Source: Deltaproteobacteria bacterium
GTDB taxonomy: Bacteria; Myxococcota_A; Polyangia; GCA-2747355
Direction of reading: 5' to 3'
Length of the DNA stretch: 64,000 nucleotides
Assembly: GCA_020633415.1 (NCBI GenBank)
Contig: JACKDQ010000006.1
Coordinates: forward strand, 124,001-188,000
Shown here piece after piece: positions 35,006 to 44,105 of this stretch (positions within the stretch are counted from its first letter, which is position 1; each line of letters starts with the position of its first letter). Both the position numbers and the translations under genes were made by a program. The notes under the pieces were generated by a model that worked only from the letters and a program-made list of their open reading frames with translations, had not been told where the DNA came from and made no database searches.

Positions 35006-36895
35006 CTATAAGGGCTCGCAGAGGCTTTTTTGGCAGGTTTGCCCACTCGGGCACTCACCATCGACACCGCAGGGTTTGCGCACAACCTCGGCGGTCCACT
35101 GGGCGATGTGGTTGCCGGTGTTAATGTCCTGAAATGGCAACCAAAAGGCTGCGAAACTTGGGTCCGCCTTCGATGCGGAGAATTCCTTTTCGGAAAAGTC
35201 GAGCGCGACCATCCACAGCTGGGCCTGCCCGCGCTCTCCCGTCGGGGCGCGCAAGCGTAGGCCATAATCGCGCCGGCTGCTGAAGGCAAACCACAGCAAC
35301 TTCTTGCCACGGAAATGCTGAATGAACGGCCCAAACTTCGGCCAGCTGTTGCAGAGCTTGCTGCCTTGGTTAGCCTGATCGAGGCGCAGCGCGCCGCCCT
35401 TGCCATCGCTGCGCACGAGCCACAGGTCGGCGTCATCAGCATCGTACGAACTCGACAGCGAGCGATTGAACACAACCCACTCGCCATCGGGCGATAGACT
35501 CGGATAGTAGTTGTTTTCACCGTTGACTGATTTGATCAGCGACGTCGGTGCGCTCCACTTATCCGTCACGGCGTCGTAGCGGATCAGCATCAGCGAACCC
35601 TTTTCGATACCGGGCGTGGCCAATCCGAAGGGGATCGTCTCACCGGCCTCCGCATAGACCACCAACGCACCGTCGGCGGACCAATCGGGCATCGTGCCCT
35701 TGGCGATCAGCGGATCGGGCGTCAGCGCTTTGAGCGTGTCGGCGTCACGTAACACGGTGCTGTTGCCGTTGGACGTTAGCAGCTTCTTGCCGTCGGGCGA
35801 GAAGGCCATGAAATTTGCCGCATCGCCTGCGAGCACCTGCTTGGTCTCCACGTCGATCACTTTGAGCGCCGACGGCGCCGGAATATCGAGACCGACGGCC
35901 AGACGCTTGCCGTTGCGCGACAGCGCGTGACAGCCGACGCAAAACAATCCACCAGCGTCTTTGGTGGTAACGAATTGTTTGGCGGGTTGCCCGCTGCGAC
36001 CGAAGTCATAGCGGACCACGCTGCCGGGCGTTGCATTCCAATAATAGAGCGCGCCTTTGATGTCATCGTCGGCGACCAACAGCTGCCGCGGCTTCGACGC
36101 ACCGACTCGCGAAAGGTCGGCTGGCGCCCCGCGAACCATCACTTCAGCGCCATCGCTGCCGCGCAGCGCGCTGACGATCGCCGCCCACTGCTCGGCGGTC
36201 GGGACGTAGCCGCAACCGATGCCGTTGATCGCCCGCGAGCAGTCGGTGTACATCCGGATGTCGGTCCCGGCGTTGCGAATGCCGATCTCAAACACCCCCT
36301 GCCCCGCGCCGGGTTTCCATTGGAACTCGAGGTCGGTCAGGTTGGGTGGTACAAGCACGCCGTCGGGCGGATAGGCCAGCTCCAAAGGTGATGAGGCATC
36401 TTCTTTGGCTGCGTCGAAAGCCTTGCGCACATCGTCCGGCTTACCGCGCGTGCTGAATGTTCGCCGATAGATGATCGTCAACTTGGTCGAGGCTTCGATC
36501 GCCCCCGAGGTCACGCTGATCGTTGTCTGTCCACCAAGCCCCTGGGCGACGTTGAACTCGCTGCCGAGAAACACCCCCAAGTGCGGATCGCTGCTGGTGA
36601 ACGAAACGTAGGCGCTAACATCCCGTTCGCTCCCGTCGACGAAGCTGCCGATCGCGCGGTAGTTGAGTTTGAGCGCTGTGCTCTCAGCGTAGTGAAGCGC
36701 GTTCTCCGGCGAGATTTTCAAGCCGCTCAATCCCGTCAAGCCGCCGTCGCCAAGCCGCAGGTCGCCCGCCGGACTCGCATCGACAAAGGCAGCGGAGTCG
36801 ACACAAGCGCTGCCTAAACAGGCTGCCGTAACCAAAGCGACAGCGCCGACGGTTAGCGCCGGTCTAGTGGCCGACAGGCGTCCGAAAGGTCTCAT
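35006..36895 (-). CDS. Lipoprotein with single CxxCH motif and WD40/TolB-like repeats
   Basis: 629 residues from ATG 36895. A lipoprotein signal ends at Cys26 or Cys31 (ALVTAACLGSAC). An Asp/Gly-rich linker and a Big-like beta domain (about 60-150) follow. A heme-c-type motif CVGCH sits at residues 319-323. The remainder is a beta-propeller-like domain with PD40 signatures (FMAFSPDGKKLLTS, MPDWSADGALVVYA, YPSLSPDGEWVVFN) and the closing FAFSSRRDYGLRLRA. The tail CGVDGECPSGQTCQKSLCEPL is a short Cys-rich knot. TAGAAT at 36921-36926 (minus) could be its -10. A similar, smaller protein is encoded at 46492-48099. Redox or sensory role inferred; heme attachment is not shown. Confidence 0.8.
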   Translation of the reverse strand: MRPFGRLSATRPALTVGAVALVTAACLGSACVDSAAFVDASPAGDLRLGDGGLTGLSGLKISPENALHYAESTALKLNYRAIGSFVDGSERDVSAYVSFTSSDPHLGVFLGSEFNVAQGLGGQTTISVTSGAIEASTKLTIIYRRTFSTRGKPDDVRKAFDAAKEDASSPLELAYPPDGVLVPPNLTDLEFQWKPGAGQGVFEIGIRNAGTDIRMYTDCSRAINGIGCGYVPTAEQWAAIVSALRGSDGAEVMVRGAPADLSRVGASKPRQLLVADDDIKGALYYWNATPGSVVRYDFGRSGQPAKQFVTTKDAGGLFCVGCHALSRNGKRLAVGLDIPAPSALKVIDVETKQVLAGDAANFMAFSPDGKKLLTSNGNSTVLRDADTLKALTPDPLIAKGTMPDWSADGALVVYAEAGETIPFGLATPGIEKGSLMLIRYDAVTDKWSAPTSLIKSVNGENNYYPSLSPDGEWVVFNRSLSSSYDADDADLWLVRSDGKGGALRLDQANQGSKLCNSWPKFGPFIQHFRGKKLLWFAFSSRRDYGLRLRAPTGERGQAQLWMVALDFSEKEFSASKADPSFAAFWLPFQDINTGNHIAQWTAEVVRKPCGVDGECPSGQTCQKSLCEPL

Positions 36896-37041
36896 AAGCC
36901 AAACTCCAAGATGGGCCCAAATTCTAGCGCTCGATTCGGGGGTGGGCGAGGGAATTTCGCGAATCGGCCTCGCTGCAAAAGCGGAACAACGCGGTCCCCT
37001 ATTTCAACCAAACGCGAACGCTAGTGTTCTGACGCGCAGTG

Positions 37042-38829
37042 CTAGCCGGCGAAGATCGAGGCTACGCCCCACCAGATCAAAATTGCCGCGATATTCAACG
37101 CGACGCCGGCACGGAACATCTGTCCCATCGAAACATAGCCAGTACCGTAAACGATCGCGTTGGGTGGCGTGCCGATCGGCGACATGAACGCCATCGACGT
37201 CGCGACGGCGGCGGTGGCCATCAACCGCAGCTCACCTCCGCCGAGGGAACGACCGAGCGAAAACATCACCGGCATCAACATCGTCGCCGTCGCCGTGTTC
37301 GACGTAACCTCGGTCAATAACGAGGCGGTGGTCGCAACAGCGAGCAATAGCACGTGAGGCCCAAACGCGGCGGCACCATCGAGCAAGGTCGCGATCCAGC
37401 CTGCAACGCCGGTATTGCCGATCCCTTGGCCGAGGGCCAGGCCACCACCAAACAGCAACAACGTGGCCCAGGAGATGTCCATCGCCTCGCGCAGCTCGAG
37501 GGTGAAAACCCGACGGCCAAGATCGACCGGCAGGGCAAAGAGCAGCAGCGCCCCGAACATCGCGACCGCCGAGTCGTTGATCCAACGCAGTGATAACGCG
37601 CCGAGCGAAAGGTGCTGCCATCCGGGCCAACCGACCACGGCGATCTCGCGACGGCTGATCCATAGCAGCACCATCAGCGCAAACACCACGGCGACCTGCC
37701 ACTGGGCGCGGGTCAGCGGCTCTGCACGGCCCAGCGGGCCGGCCTCCGGCAAGCGCAGGCCGCGCGGAATAAAACGGTAGACGTGAAACAACCAAACGAC
37801 CGGCAGAAACAGCAAGACAAACGGCAGGCCGAACGACAACCACTCGACGAACGACACTTCATGACCGAGCAGCGTTTGGGCGAAAGACGCATAGATCGCG
37901 TTGGGCGCCGTGCCGACCAACGTCGCCATCCCGCCGACGGTCGCTGAATAGGCGATCGCCAACAGCAGGCCCGCGCGAAAGCGGCCGACCTGCGGGTCAG
38001 TTGAGCGAGCGAGCACGGCGATCGCCGTCGGGACCAACGTCGCCGTAGTCGCGGTATTCGTGATCCACATCGACAAGAACCCCGAGGCAACGACGAATCC
38101 GAGCATCAAGATCGCCGGATGCTGACCAAAGCTTCGCAGGATCAGCGACGCGATCCGGCTATCGAGCCCCCAACGGGTCATCGCCTTGGAAAGCATGAAA
38201 GTACCCATGAACAGGAAGATCAGCTGATTGGTGTACTGTGTGGCAACGACGAAGTATCCGGGGAAGCTCGGTTGCACCAGCTGGGCGACACCGAGCAACG
38301 GAAACAGCACAAACGGCAACAGCGCCGTGGCCGCTGTCGGCAGAACGCCGGTGATCCAAAAGATGATCATCAACACAGCGACGGCGACAACGCCGCGCGC
38401 AGCGCGAGCAGCTTGCTGGCAGAGCGACCAGACGCTTTGCGGCTTGGCGTAGCGCGCGCGTTCGGATTTTTGCAGCGCTTGCCAGGCCGACCCGCTCAGC
38501 GGCTCGCCGTCGTCGCGCCGCAGATGAATCGACAGACGTCGCGCTTGTCGCTCGATCAACTGACCGTTGCGATCGGTTAGCTCGAGACGCAACGACGAAG
38601 GCAGGCGCTCGACGAAGCGTTTGGCCGCCGCGCGGCGTAGCCCTTCAGCGGGTGGTAGCGCAAGGATCGCGGTGAACGCGCAAATCCCACCGATTAAGCC
38701 GATCCACCAGGGAGCCGTGTTGCGGGTCGTCCGTCGATCCTCTGGCCCGGCGGGAAGGCCCGCTTGCGGGGGAGTTTCTGGTGGTAACCCTGTTTCGGCT
38801 GCCGACGACTGGGGCGGCGGCGAAGTCAC
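37042..38829 (-). CDS. DASS (SLC13) family anion/dicarboxylate transporter
   Basis: 595 residues from GTG 38829. Two SNT-type substrate/sodium motifs, WITNTATTATLVP and TSNTATATMLMP, identify a sodium-coupled dicarboxylate or sulfate carrier. About a dozen hydrophobic segments follow the family fold, ending ILIWWGVASIF. Residues 1-40 are Pro-rich and cytoplasmic. Between the first segment (about 41-60) and the second (about 143-162) is a polar stretch of roughly 75 residues, longer than usual. The start overlaps the 158-residue gene's stop by four bases (GTGA), so the two are coupled. Substrate undefined. Confidence 0.85.
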   Translation of the reverse strand: MTSPPPQSSAAETGLPPETPPQAGLPAGPEDRRTTRNTAPWWIGLIGGICAFTAILALPPAEGLRRAAAKRFVERLPSSLRLELTDRNGQLIERQARRLSIHLRRDDGEPLSGSAWQALQKSERARYAKPQSVWSLCQQAARAARGVVAVAVLMIIFWITGVLPTAATALLPFVLFPLLGVAQLVQPSFPGYFVVATQYTNQLIFLFMGTFMLSKAMTRWGLDSRIASLILRSFGQHPAILMLGFVVASGFLSMWITNTATTATLVPTAIAVLARSTDPQVGRFRAGLLLAIAYSATVGGMATLVGTAPNAIYASFAQTLLGHEVSFVEWLSFGLPFVLLFLPVVWLFHVYRFIPRGLRLPEAGPLGRAEPLTRAQWQVAVVFALMVLLWISRREIAVVGWPGWQHLSLGALSLRWINDSAVAMFGALLLFALPVDLGRRVFTLELREAMDISWATLLLFGGGLALGQGIGNTGVAGWIATLLDGAAAFGPHVLLLAVATTASLLTEVTSNTATATMLMPVMFSLGRSLGGGELRLMATAAVATSMAFMSPIGTPPNAIVYGTGYVSMGQMFRAGVALNIAAILIWWGVASIFAG

Positions 38830-39302
38830 CTGGCGCCGGGAAGCGCGTCGACGAGCGCGACGAGTTGGCTGAGCTGAGTGCGCGCCACAGGATCGAGCTG
38901 CATCACCTTGGCTTGCGTCTCCTCAAGCCGCAGCAGCACCGCCTCAACGCGTTCGCGTGCTTTGTCGGCGGACGCCCCAGCGACCGTGCGCAACTGGGCG
39001 CGCGCCGTCACCATGTACTGGCTGGCGATGCCATAATTGTTGGCACTGATCTGCGCATGGGCGCGCAGCAGATGCTCTTTGGTCAACAACAACCGCTTGC
39101 TGTTGTTGGCCCGCTTGAGCTCGACCGCACAACGCTCTTTCTCTTCGTTGGCGGCCGTCTGAAGGCCGGTCGTCATATCCCGGGCCCGCTGAACTTTGCG
39201 TTCGAGCTCGTCCCGGCCCGAGCTACCCCAGAAATAGCCAACGGCCAATCCCAGGACGAGGGCCACAGCGCAAGCGATCACGGCTTTTAGCAGATCGGTC
39301 AT
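38826..39302 (-). CDS. Membrane-anchored coiled-coil protein
   Basis: 158 residues. One membrane segment at about residues 5-27 (LLKAVIACAVALVLGLAVGYFWG) is followed by a long polar helix with heptad-like spacing (ELERKVQRARDMTTGLQ, KERCAVELKRANNSKRLLL) and a second helical part (about 85-150). No domain is recognised. It is four-base overlapped with the downstream DASS transporter gene, which suggests an accessory or regulatory partner for that carrier. Function is inferred only from this linkage. Confidence 0.7.
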   Translation of the reverse strand: MTDLLKAVIACAVALVLGLAVGYFWGSSGRDELERKVQRARDMTTGLQTAANEEKERCAVELKRANNSKRLLLTKEHLLRAHAQISANNYGIASQYMVTARAQLRTVAGASADKARERVEAVLLRLEETQAKVMQLDPVARTQLSQLVALVDALPGAR

Positions 39303-39366
39303 GGTGTCCAGTGTGAGTTGACTCTAACGCTTTCGCGGCTGTGCAACAAGCGCTACACAACCAAGG

Positions 39367-40122
39367 CTATGGGACGACGACCAGGCTCAGGTTGCGGCCG
39401 GCGGCTTTTCCTTGGCGGCGATAGGAAAACAGTAGCTCCGCTTGCTCGAGCGTACATCTTTGACACGCGGTGATCCGTGTGGCCGCGAGCCCCTGTTCGA
39501 GCAAGATCTGACCGGCCACCTTTGGCAAATCGAGATAACTATGGCCGGCGCGCTCGCTCAGCGCGCCCGCGAAGCCAGCAAACTGCTCGGCGACTTCTGG
39601 ACCGATCTGGTAGTTCCGGCCACTGATCGCCGGACCGATCGCCGCCAACATCCGCTCCGGCTTGGCGCCGCGGTCGCGCAGTCGAGCGATCGCCGCCTGA
39701 ATGACGCCCGCGACACAGCCGCGCCAGCCGGCGTGGATTGCCGCAGCGACACCGGCGGTCTGATCAGCGACGAGGATCGGCAGGCAGTCTGCTGTTTGAA
39801 CGACGAGCCCCAGACCGCGCGTCGAAGCGACCAATGCGTCGGCCTCGCGTTTGGCCACCGCCTGCGCTTCATCTTCTGCGCTGACCTCAACCAGAGCCGC
39901 GCCGTGGACCTGCTGGACACGATAGATCGCTGGCCGACCCGCACCGATCGCCTCGGCAAGCGCGGCGAGGTCGGCTTCCCGTCGCCCGGCCTGACCAACG
40001 ATCGTCCGCTGGGCAGTTGAAAAAGCATGTAGCACGCCGTGCTCGGTGAGCAGCGGCGCGGTCAGCCAAACGGCTGCGGCGGTTTCGTGTCGTTCAAAGG
40101 GATGCTGGATCATTGTCGCCAT
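39367..40122 (-). CDS. pgeF: Purine nucleoside phosphorylase/polyphenol oxidase-like YfiH (LACC1) family protein
   Basis: 251 residues. It is a multicopper-oxidase-fold-like, zinc-binding protein of the YfiH/LACC1 family, which act on purine nucleosides or trim peptidoglycan precursors. Motifs: YRVQQVHGA (first His), VQTADCLPILV (Cys ligand) and AAIHAGWRGCVAG (second His). The C-terminal SYRRQGKAAGRNLSL is also typical. It overlaps the rluD stop by 29 bases, the common rluD-yfiH arrangement. ATG 40113 is an alternative start. Confidence 0.88.
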   Translation of the reverse strand: MATMIQHPFERHETAAAVWLTAPLLTEHGVLHAFSTAQRTIVGQAGRREADLAALAEAIGAGRPAIYRVQQVHGAALVEVSAEDEAQAVAKREADALVASTRGLGLVVQTADCLPILVADQTAGVAAAIHAGWRGCVAGVIQAAIARLRDRGAKPERMLAAIGPAISGRNYQIGPEVAEQFAGFAGALSERAGHSYLDLPKVAGQILLEQGLAATRITACQRCTLEQAELLFSYRRQGKAAGRNLSLVVVP

Positions 40123-41071
40123 TGTCAGGCAACAGCAGCGCGTTGATCAAGGACCGCATGTCGTTGGGCAATGGCGAAGAAAAGCTCAAACGCTCGCCGG
40201 TCGTCGGATGGGAAAACGCCAACGACGCCGCGTGCAGCGCTTGGCGGTCGATGCCGCTCGCTGCCGCCCGTGCGCGGGGAGATCGTGGCGGGCGCCCGTA
40301 GATCGGATCGCCCAGCAGCGGATAGCCAGCGTCGGCAAAGTGGACCCGAACCTGGTGCGTTCGACCGGTCTCCAAGCGTGCCTCAACCAGCGTTGCGCCG
40401 TCGAGGCGACGCAATGTGCGGTAGTGTGTTACCGCACGCCTACCCTGCTTTACTTTCGAGCTGAAGCGCTTGCGATCGGTTGGGTGTCGACCGTGCAGCG
40501 TCTCAAAGGTCCCTTGTTCCGGCGGCTGGCCAGCAACCACCGCTTGGTAGCACCGATCGATCGTGTGGGACTTGAACTGCGCGCTCAGGCTTTGATGCGC
40601 GACATCGGTCTTGGTCGCGACCATCACACCCGAGGTCAACCGGTCGATGCGATGAACGATTCCCGGGCGAAGACGGCCGCCAACGCCCGAGAGCTCCGTG
40701 CAGTGATTGAGCAGCGCCGCGACCAACGTCCCGTGGCGATGCCCTGCGCCTGGGTGAACCACCATACCCGCCGCCTTGTCGATGACCACCAACTCGTGAT
40801 CTTCGTAAAGCACGGCGATATCGATCGCTTCGGGCTCGACGTGATCGGGCTCGGGGGGCGGCGGCTGAAAACAAACCAGGTCGCCTTGCTTGAGCTTTTG
40901 CGCCGGGCGCGCGGGGCTGCCGTTGACCGAGCAGTATCCGGCGTCGAGGTAGCGCTTAACCTGGGAACGGCTATGACGAAGCTGGCGCGTTGCCAAATAG
41001 CGATCGAGGCGTTGGCCTGCCTCGTGCTCGGCGACAGTGAACTGGAACGACTCGTCGGTGGCGGGTTCCAC
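40094..41071 (-). CDS. rluD: RluA-family 23S rRNA pseudouridine synthase (RluD-like)
   Basis: 325 residues from GTG 41071. An S4 RNA-binding domain (about 12-75) precedes the catalytic domain. The catalytic Asp motif is GIVHRIDRLTSGVMVATKT, with LETGRTHQVRVHFA and PLLGDPIYG. It isomerises uridines of large-subunit rRNA helix 69 (by family). GGTAGG precedes the start, just past the stop of the small upstream gene. It is followed, with overlap, by pgeF. Confidence 0.9.
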   Translation of the reverse strand: MEPATDESFQFTVAEHEAGQRLDRYLATRQLRHSRSQVKRYLDAGYCSVNGSPARPAQKLKQGDLVCFQPPPPEPDHVEPEAIDIAVLYEDHELVVIDKAAGMVVHPGAGHRHGTLVAALLNHCTELSGVGGRLRPGIVHRIDRLTSGVMVATKTDVAHQSLSAQFKSHTIDRCYQAVVAGQPPEQGTFETLHGRHPTDRKRFSSKVKQGRRAVTHYRTLRRLDGATLVEARLETGRTHQVRVHFADAGYPLLGDPIYGRPPRSPRARAAASGIDRQALHAASLAFSHPTTGERLSFSSPLPNDMRSLINALLLPDNGDNDPASL

Positions 41072-41074
41072 GAC

Positions 41075-41353
41075 CTACCAAAGTGGCGACTTGATGTGCC
41101 CCTTGTTTTTGATGATCACGTCGATGATCGCGCGATCGTAGATGTTGAGCTTGTAGATCTCTTCGGTGACGCGACTTTTGAAGTACTCGCGACCTTCTTC
41201 GATCTCCGGGGCCATCACATCGAAGAAGTTATCCTTCTCAAGCCCCTCAACGATCTTTGACTCGTGGTACAAGCCCAAGTCCGATGCGATAGCCCGAGCG
41301 ATTTGTCGCGCGCGCTCGGGACGATCGGTCGGTTTGCGTCCGCCTCTTGCCAT
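41075..41353 (-). CDS. Small conserved protein of unknown function
   Basis: 92 residues from ATG 41353, with AGAGG upstream. The chain has a basic start (MARGGRKPTDRPERARQIAR) and acidic, helical later part (KIVEGLEKDNFFDVMAPEIEEG). The end INKGHIKSPLW-type tail (KNKGHIKSPLW) is distinctive. I recognise no family. It heads the rluD-pgeF unit, three bases from rluD, and is divergent from the ParA-like gene. A role in ribosome work could be guessed from context only. Confidence 0.6.
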   Translation of the reverse strand: MARGGRKPTDRPERARQIARAIASDLGLYHESKIVEGLEKDNFFDVMAPEIEEGREYFKSRVTEEIYKLNIYDRAIIDVIIKNKGHIKSPLW

Positions 41354-41457
41354 CGCTGCCTCTTTCGAAGGAACCACTTAACTTTTATCAGATTTCCGCC
41401 CACAGCGCAAAGCGCGTGTGCTAAAAGCCCTCCACGCCTTCGCTGGTTGGAGAAGTA

Positions 41458-42951
41458 ATGAGAGCGGGCGACCCAGCAAACAGCCAAATGACCTTCGCTG
41501 ATGGCGCGGAAAAGACCGACCGCTGGCGTCAGCGCGCCCTGGTAACCGCCGTGGCCAGCGGCCCGGGTGGCGTCGGTAAGAGCCTAATCACCGCGCTAAT
41601 CGCTAGCGAACTCGCCCAAATCGGCAAACGCGTCGTGCTGGTCGATGCGGCGCTGGCCTCGCCGACCCAGCACTTGTTGCTCGGCGCCGGTGAGCGCTCG
41701 GCCGGCTTGCACGCCTTTTTCCGCCGTGAGGTCGACGACCTTGCCGATCTGCTGCTGCCGACCTTCCAGCCGAATCTGTGCTTGATCGGTGGTGCAGCGT
41801 CCGCGCTCGGGGCGGCCAACCCGCGACCGGTGCAAAAGCGCCGCCTGCTCGCTCAACTGAGCCGCATCCCCGCCGACCATGTCGTGGTCGACCTCTCGGC
41901 CGGTGCCAGCTACAACAGCCTCGATCTTTGGCGCTCGGCCGATCTGCAGCTCGTCGTCAGTACGCCGGACAACGCAGCGATCGAACAGACATTGCGACTG
42001 GCCGTCGACAGCTTCGCCCGCGAACTCCATGACCACTTCAAGGCTTGGCCCGCCGAGGGTGCGTTAGCCTTCGGCCGCTCGCGGGTCGGCCTTGGTACGC
42101 CAGAACCGGCGCTGATCGTCCAATCGCTCAATGCAGAACAGCAGACGATCTTCGCTGAGGCCCAGCGACGGATCCGGCCGCTGTTGATCGTCAACCATAC
42201 CCGCACCGATGAAGACCGCGCGCAAGGTGAGCAGATCGCCAGCTTCTGTCAGCGTCACCTCGAGCTCGCCGTAGAGCACCTCGGCGACATTGCCTACGAT
42301 GATGCGTGCTGGCTGGCGCTTCGTCAGCGCAAGTCTGCGCTGGTCGCACTGAGCGAGACCGCCGCCGGAAAGCAAATCCGTGCGTTGAGTCGCAAGCTGC
42401 TCGCTTTGGAGCATCGAGCGCTGCCGCCACTCGGAACCGCAGCGCTTAGCGCAAGCGAACTGCTCGGGCTGCCCGCCGACCCGACCGAGCACCAACTTCA
42501 GCGCGCTTGTCGCCGCGCGGCGTCGAGATACTCCGAGAGCAATCCGCTGTTTGGTCGGCTACCGAGCGACGAGCGACGCGCGTTCAGACAGGTCATCGAG
42601 CGGGCCGCGACGGGGCTCAGCGAGTCCTCCAATCGAAGACCGCTCCAATCGAACGGCACGCCGGCCGATGCCAAGTTGCCGCCCGGCGATCACCGCGAGC
42701 CTCCCGCCGAAGATGCCGTCTATAGCGGCAGCCTGCTGCGACAATTGCGCCTCGACCAAGGGATCGCGCTCGAAGAACTAGCCGAGCAGACAAAGATCTC
42801 TATCAGCTACCTGCGTTCGATCGAAGACGAGGTCGTCGCGGCAATGCCGGCAACGGTCTATCTCCGCGGCTTCGTCAAAGCCGTCGCCGGATGCCTGCGA
42901 CTCGACCCACAGCGGGTCGCGCAAAGCTACCTCGCGCAACTCAAACGCTAG
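41458..42951 (+). CDS. ParA/MinD-like P-loop protein fused to a helix-turn-helix domain
   Basis: 497 residues. Residues about 20-300 are a ParA/MinD-like fold: AVASGPGGVGKSLITALIA (Walker A) and VVLVDAALASP (switch I). The family's signature Lys is replaced by Pro (GPGGVGKS) and the second Asp of VDxD is gone, so ATP turnover or dimerisation may be altered. Residues about 345-385 are helical. Residues about 425-497 match HTH_25/RodZ-like domains (LLRQLRLDQGIALEELAEQT, SYLRSIEDE, YLRGFVKAVA). GGAG stands before ATG 41458. The fusion suggests a cell-position or regulatory protein; not a chromosome ParA. Confidence 0.75.
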   Translation: MRAGDPANSQMTFADGAEKTDRWRQRALVTAVASGPGGVGKSLITALIASELAQIGKRVVLVDAALASPTQHLLLGAGERSAGLHAFFRREVDDLADLLLPTFQPNLCLIGGAASALGAANPRPVQKRRLLAQLSRIPADHVVVDLSAGASYNSLDLWRSADLQLVVSTPDNAAIEQTLRLAVDSFARELHDHFKAWPAEGALAFGRSRVGLGTPEPALIVQSLNAEQQTIFAEAQRRIRPLLIVNHTRTDEDRAQGEQIASFCQRHLELAVEHLGDIAYDDACWLALRQRKSALVALSETAAGKQIRALSRKLLALEHRALPPLGTAALSASELLGLPADPTEHQLQRACRRAASRYSESNPLFGRLPSDERRAFRQVIERAATGLSESSNRRPLQSNGTPADAKLPPGDHREPPAEDAVYSGSLLRQLRLDQGIALEELAEQTKISISYLRSIEDEVVAAMPATVYLRGFVKAVAGCLRLDPQRVAQSYLAQLKR

Positions 42952-43040
42952 CCCTCAAGTGCTCTGAGCAGCGCAGACGCGGAAAGCGATCGACGTTCGC
43001 TTCAATCGATGGGGAGCGCAGGGATCGCGTTGTGGGCCAA

Positions 43041-44009
43041 TTAGCGGGTCAATCGCTCGGCCAGCGACAGGGCATAACGCATACTCGCAGGATTGGCGGT
43101 GCCCGACGGTGCCAAATCGAGCGCCGAGCCGTGAACCGGTGACGTGCGCACAAACGGCAGACCCAGGGTCAAGTTGGCGCCGTCGTGAGTATGGATCATC
43201 TTGAAGGGAATCAACGCCTGGTCATGATAGGCGCAGATCACCGCATCGAACGCGCCTGCCCCGACAAATTGCTGCTGATCCTGCCCGTAATAGCGTCCAA
43301 AAAATCCATCGGCGGCCAATGGCCCGACGAGATCGACGCGATCCAGCAAGCGTCGGCGGGCCTCGTCTCGTGCGGGCACAAGGATGCTAGCCTCCTCGCT
43401 TCCGCACAACCCAGACTCACCTGCATGAGGGTTGACCGCGATCAGCGCGATACGCGGTCTTGGGCAAGCGAACCATTCGACCAACGCTTGGGACACCAGC
43501 TCCAGCGTTTCAACCACCGGTGGAATCGAGAGCGCCGACGATACGTCACCAAGTGCCATGTGCCCGGTCAGTGGCACCACGCGCAGCGTCGGACCGGCCA
43601 ACATCATCGCAACCTTTCGATCGCCGCAACGCGCCGCCAGGTACTCGGTGTGACCAGGATAGCCGAAACCAACCTGCACCATGCTCGCCTTGGTCACCGG
43701 CGCCGTGCACAAGGCATCGGCCTCGCCGGCAAGGACCGCGTCGGTCGCCGCCTCAAGCGCCGCCAGCTGCAGGCGCCCGGCCGCTGCCCCAGATTCGCCG
43801 AGCACCACCTGCTCCGAGAGACGATCGGGATCGATGTCGATGAACGCAACGTTCTGGGGCCAGGGCAAATCGAAACGCTCGGCCACCCGCTCGAGCGACG
43901 CCCGCGCACCAAAGACGATCGGACCTCGCGGCGCGTCGGCCAAAGCGCGCAACACCACTTCGGGACCGATGCCGGCCGGATCGCCAAAACTGATCGCTAT
44001 CCGTTTCAC
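43041..44009 (-). CDS. pdxA: 4-hydroxythreonine-4-phosphate dehydrogenase PdxA
   Basis: 322 residues from GTG 44009, which has AAGGAG upstream. It oxidises 4-phospho-hydroxy-L-threonine in pyridoxal phosphate synthesis. The N-terminus IAISFGDPAGIGPEVVL is family-typical; metal His residues lie in YPGHTEYLAARCGD, PLTGHMALGD and CAYHDQALIPFKM. TSPVHGSALDLA closes the active site. No pdxJ nearby. An extra upstream N-terminal stretch is unlikely. It is divergent from the DUF3108-like gene. Confidence 0.93.
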   Translation of the reverse strand: MKRIAISFGDPAGIGPEVVLRALADAPRGPIVFGARASLERVAERFDLPWPQNVAFIDIDPDRLSEQVVLGESGAAAGRLQLAALEAATDAVLAGEADALCTAPVTKASMVQVGFGYPGHTEYLAARCGDRKVAMMLAGPTLRVVPLTGHMALGDVSSALSIPPVVETLELVSQALVEWFACPRPRIALIAVNPHAGESGLCGSEEASILVPARDEARRRLLDRVDLVGPLAADGFFGRYYGQDQQQFVGAGAFDAVICAYHDQALIPFKMIHTHDGANLTLGLPFVRTSPVHGSALDLAPSGTANPASMRYALSLAERLTR

Positions 44010-44105
44010 CGGATAACTCCTTTCATTTTGAGCATCTAACACGCTGACGGAACGGAGACCAGTGCCAGAGGTGAAGTTTTCCGCTGCGCCCAGCGTTATA
44101 GCTAT

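Noticed and set aside
42952..43040. Terminator between the ParA-like gene and pdxA
   Set aside because: No stable hairpin with a T-tract is visible; convergent ends elsewhere in the window (e.g. 30755-30761, 33566-33577, 54744-54759) are likewise too short to hold one.
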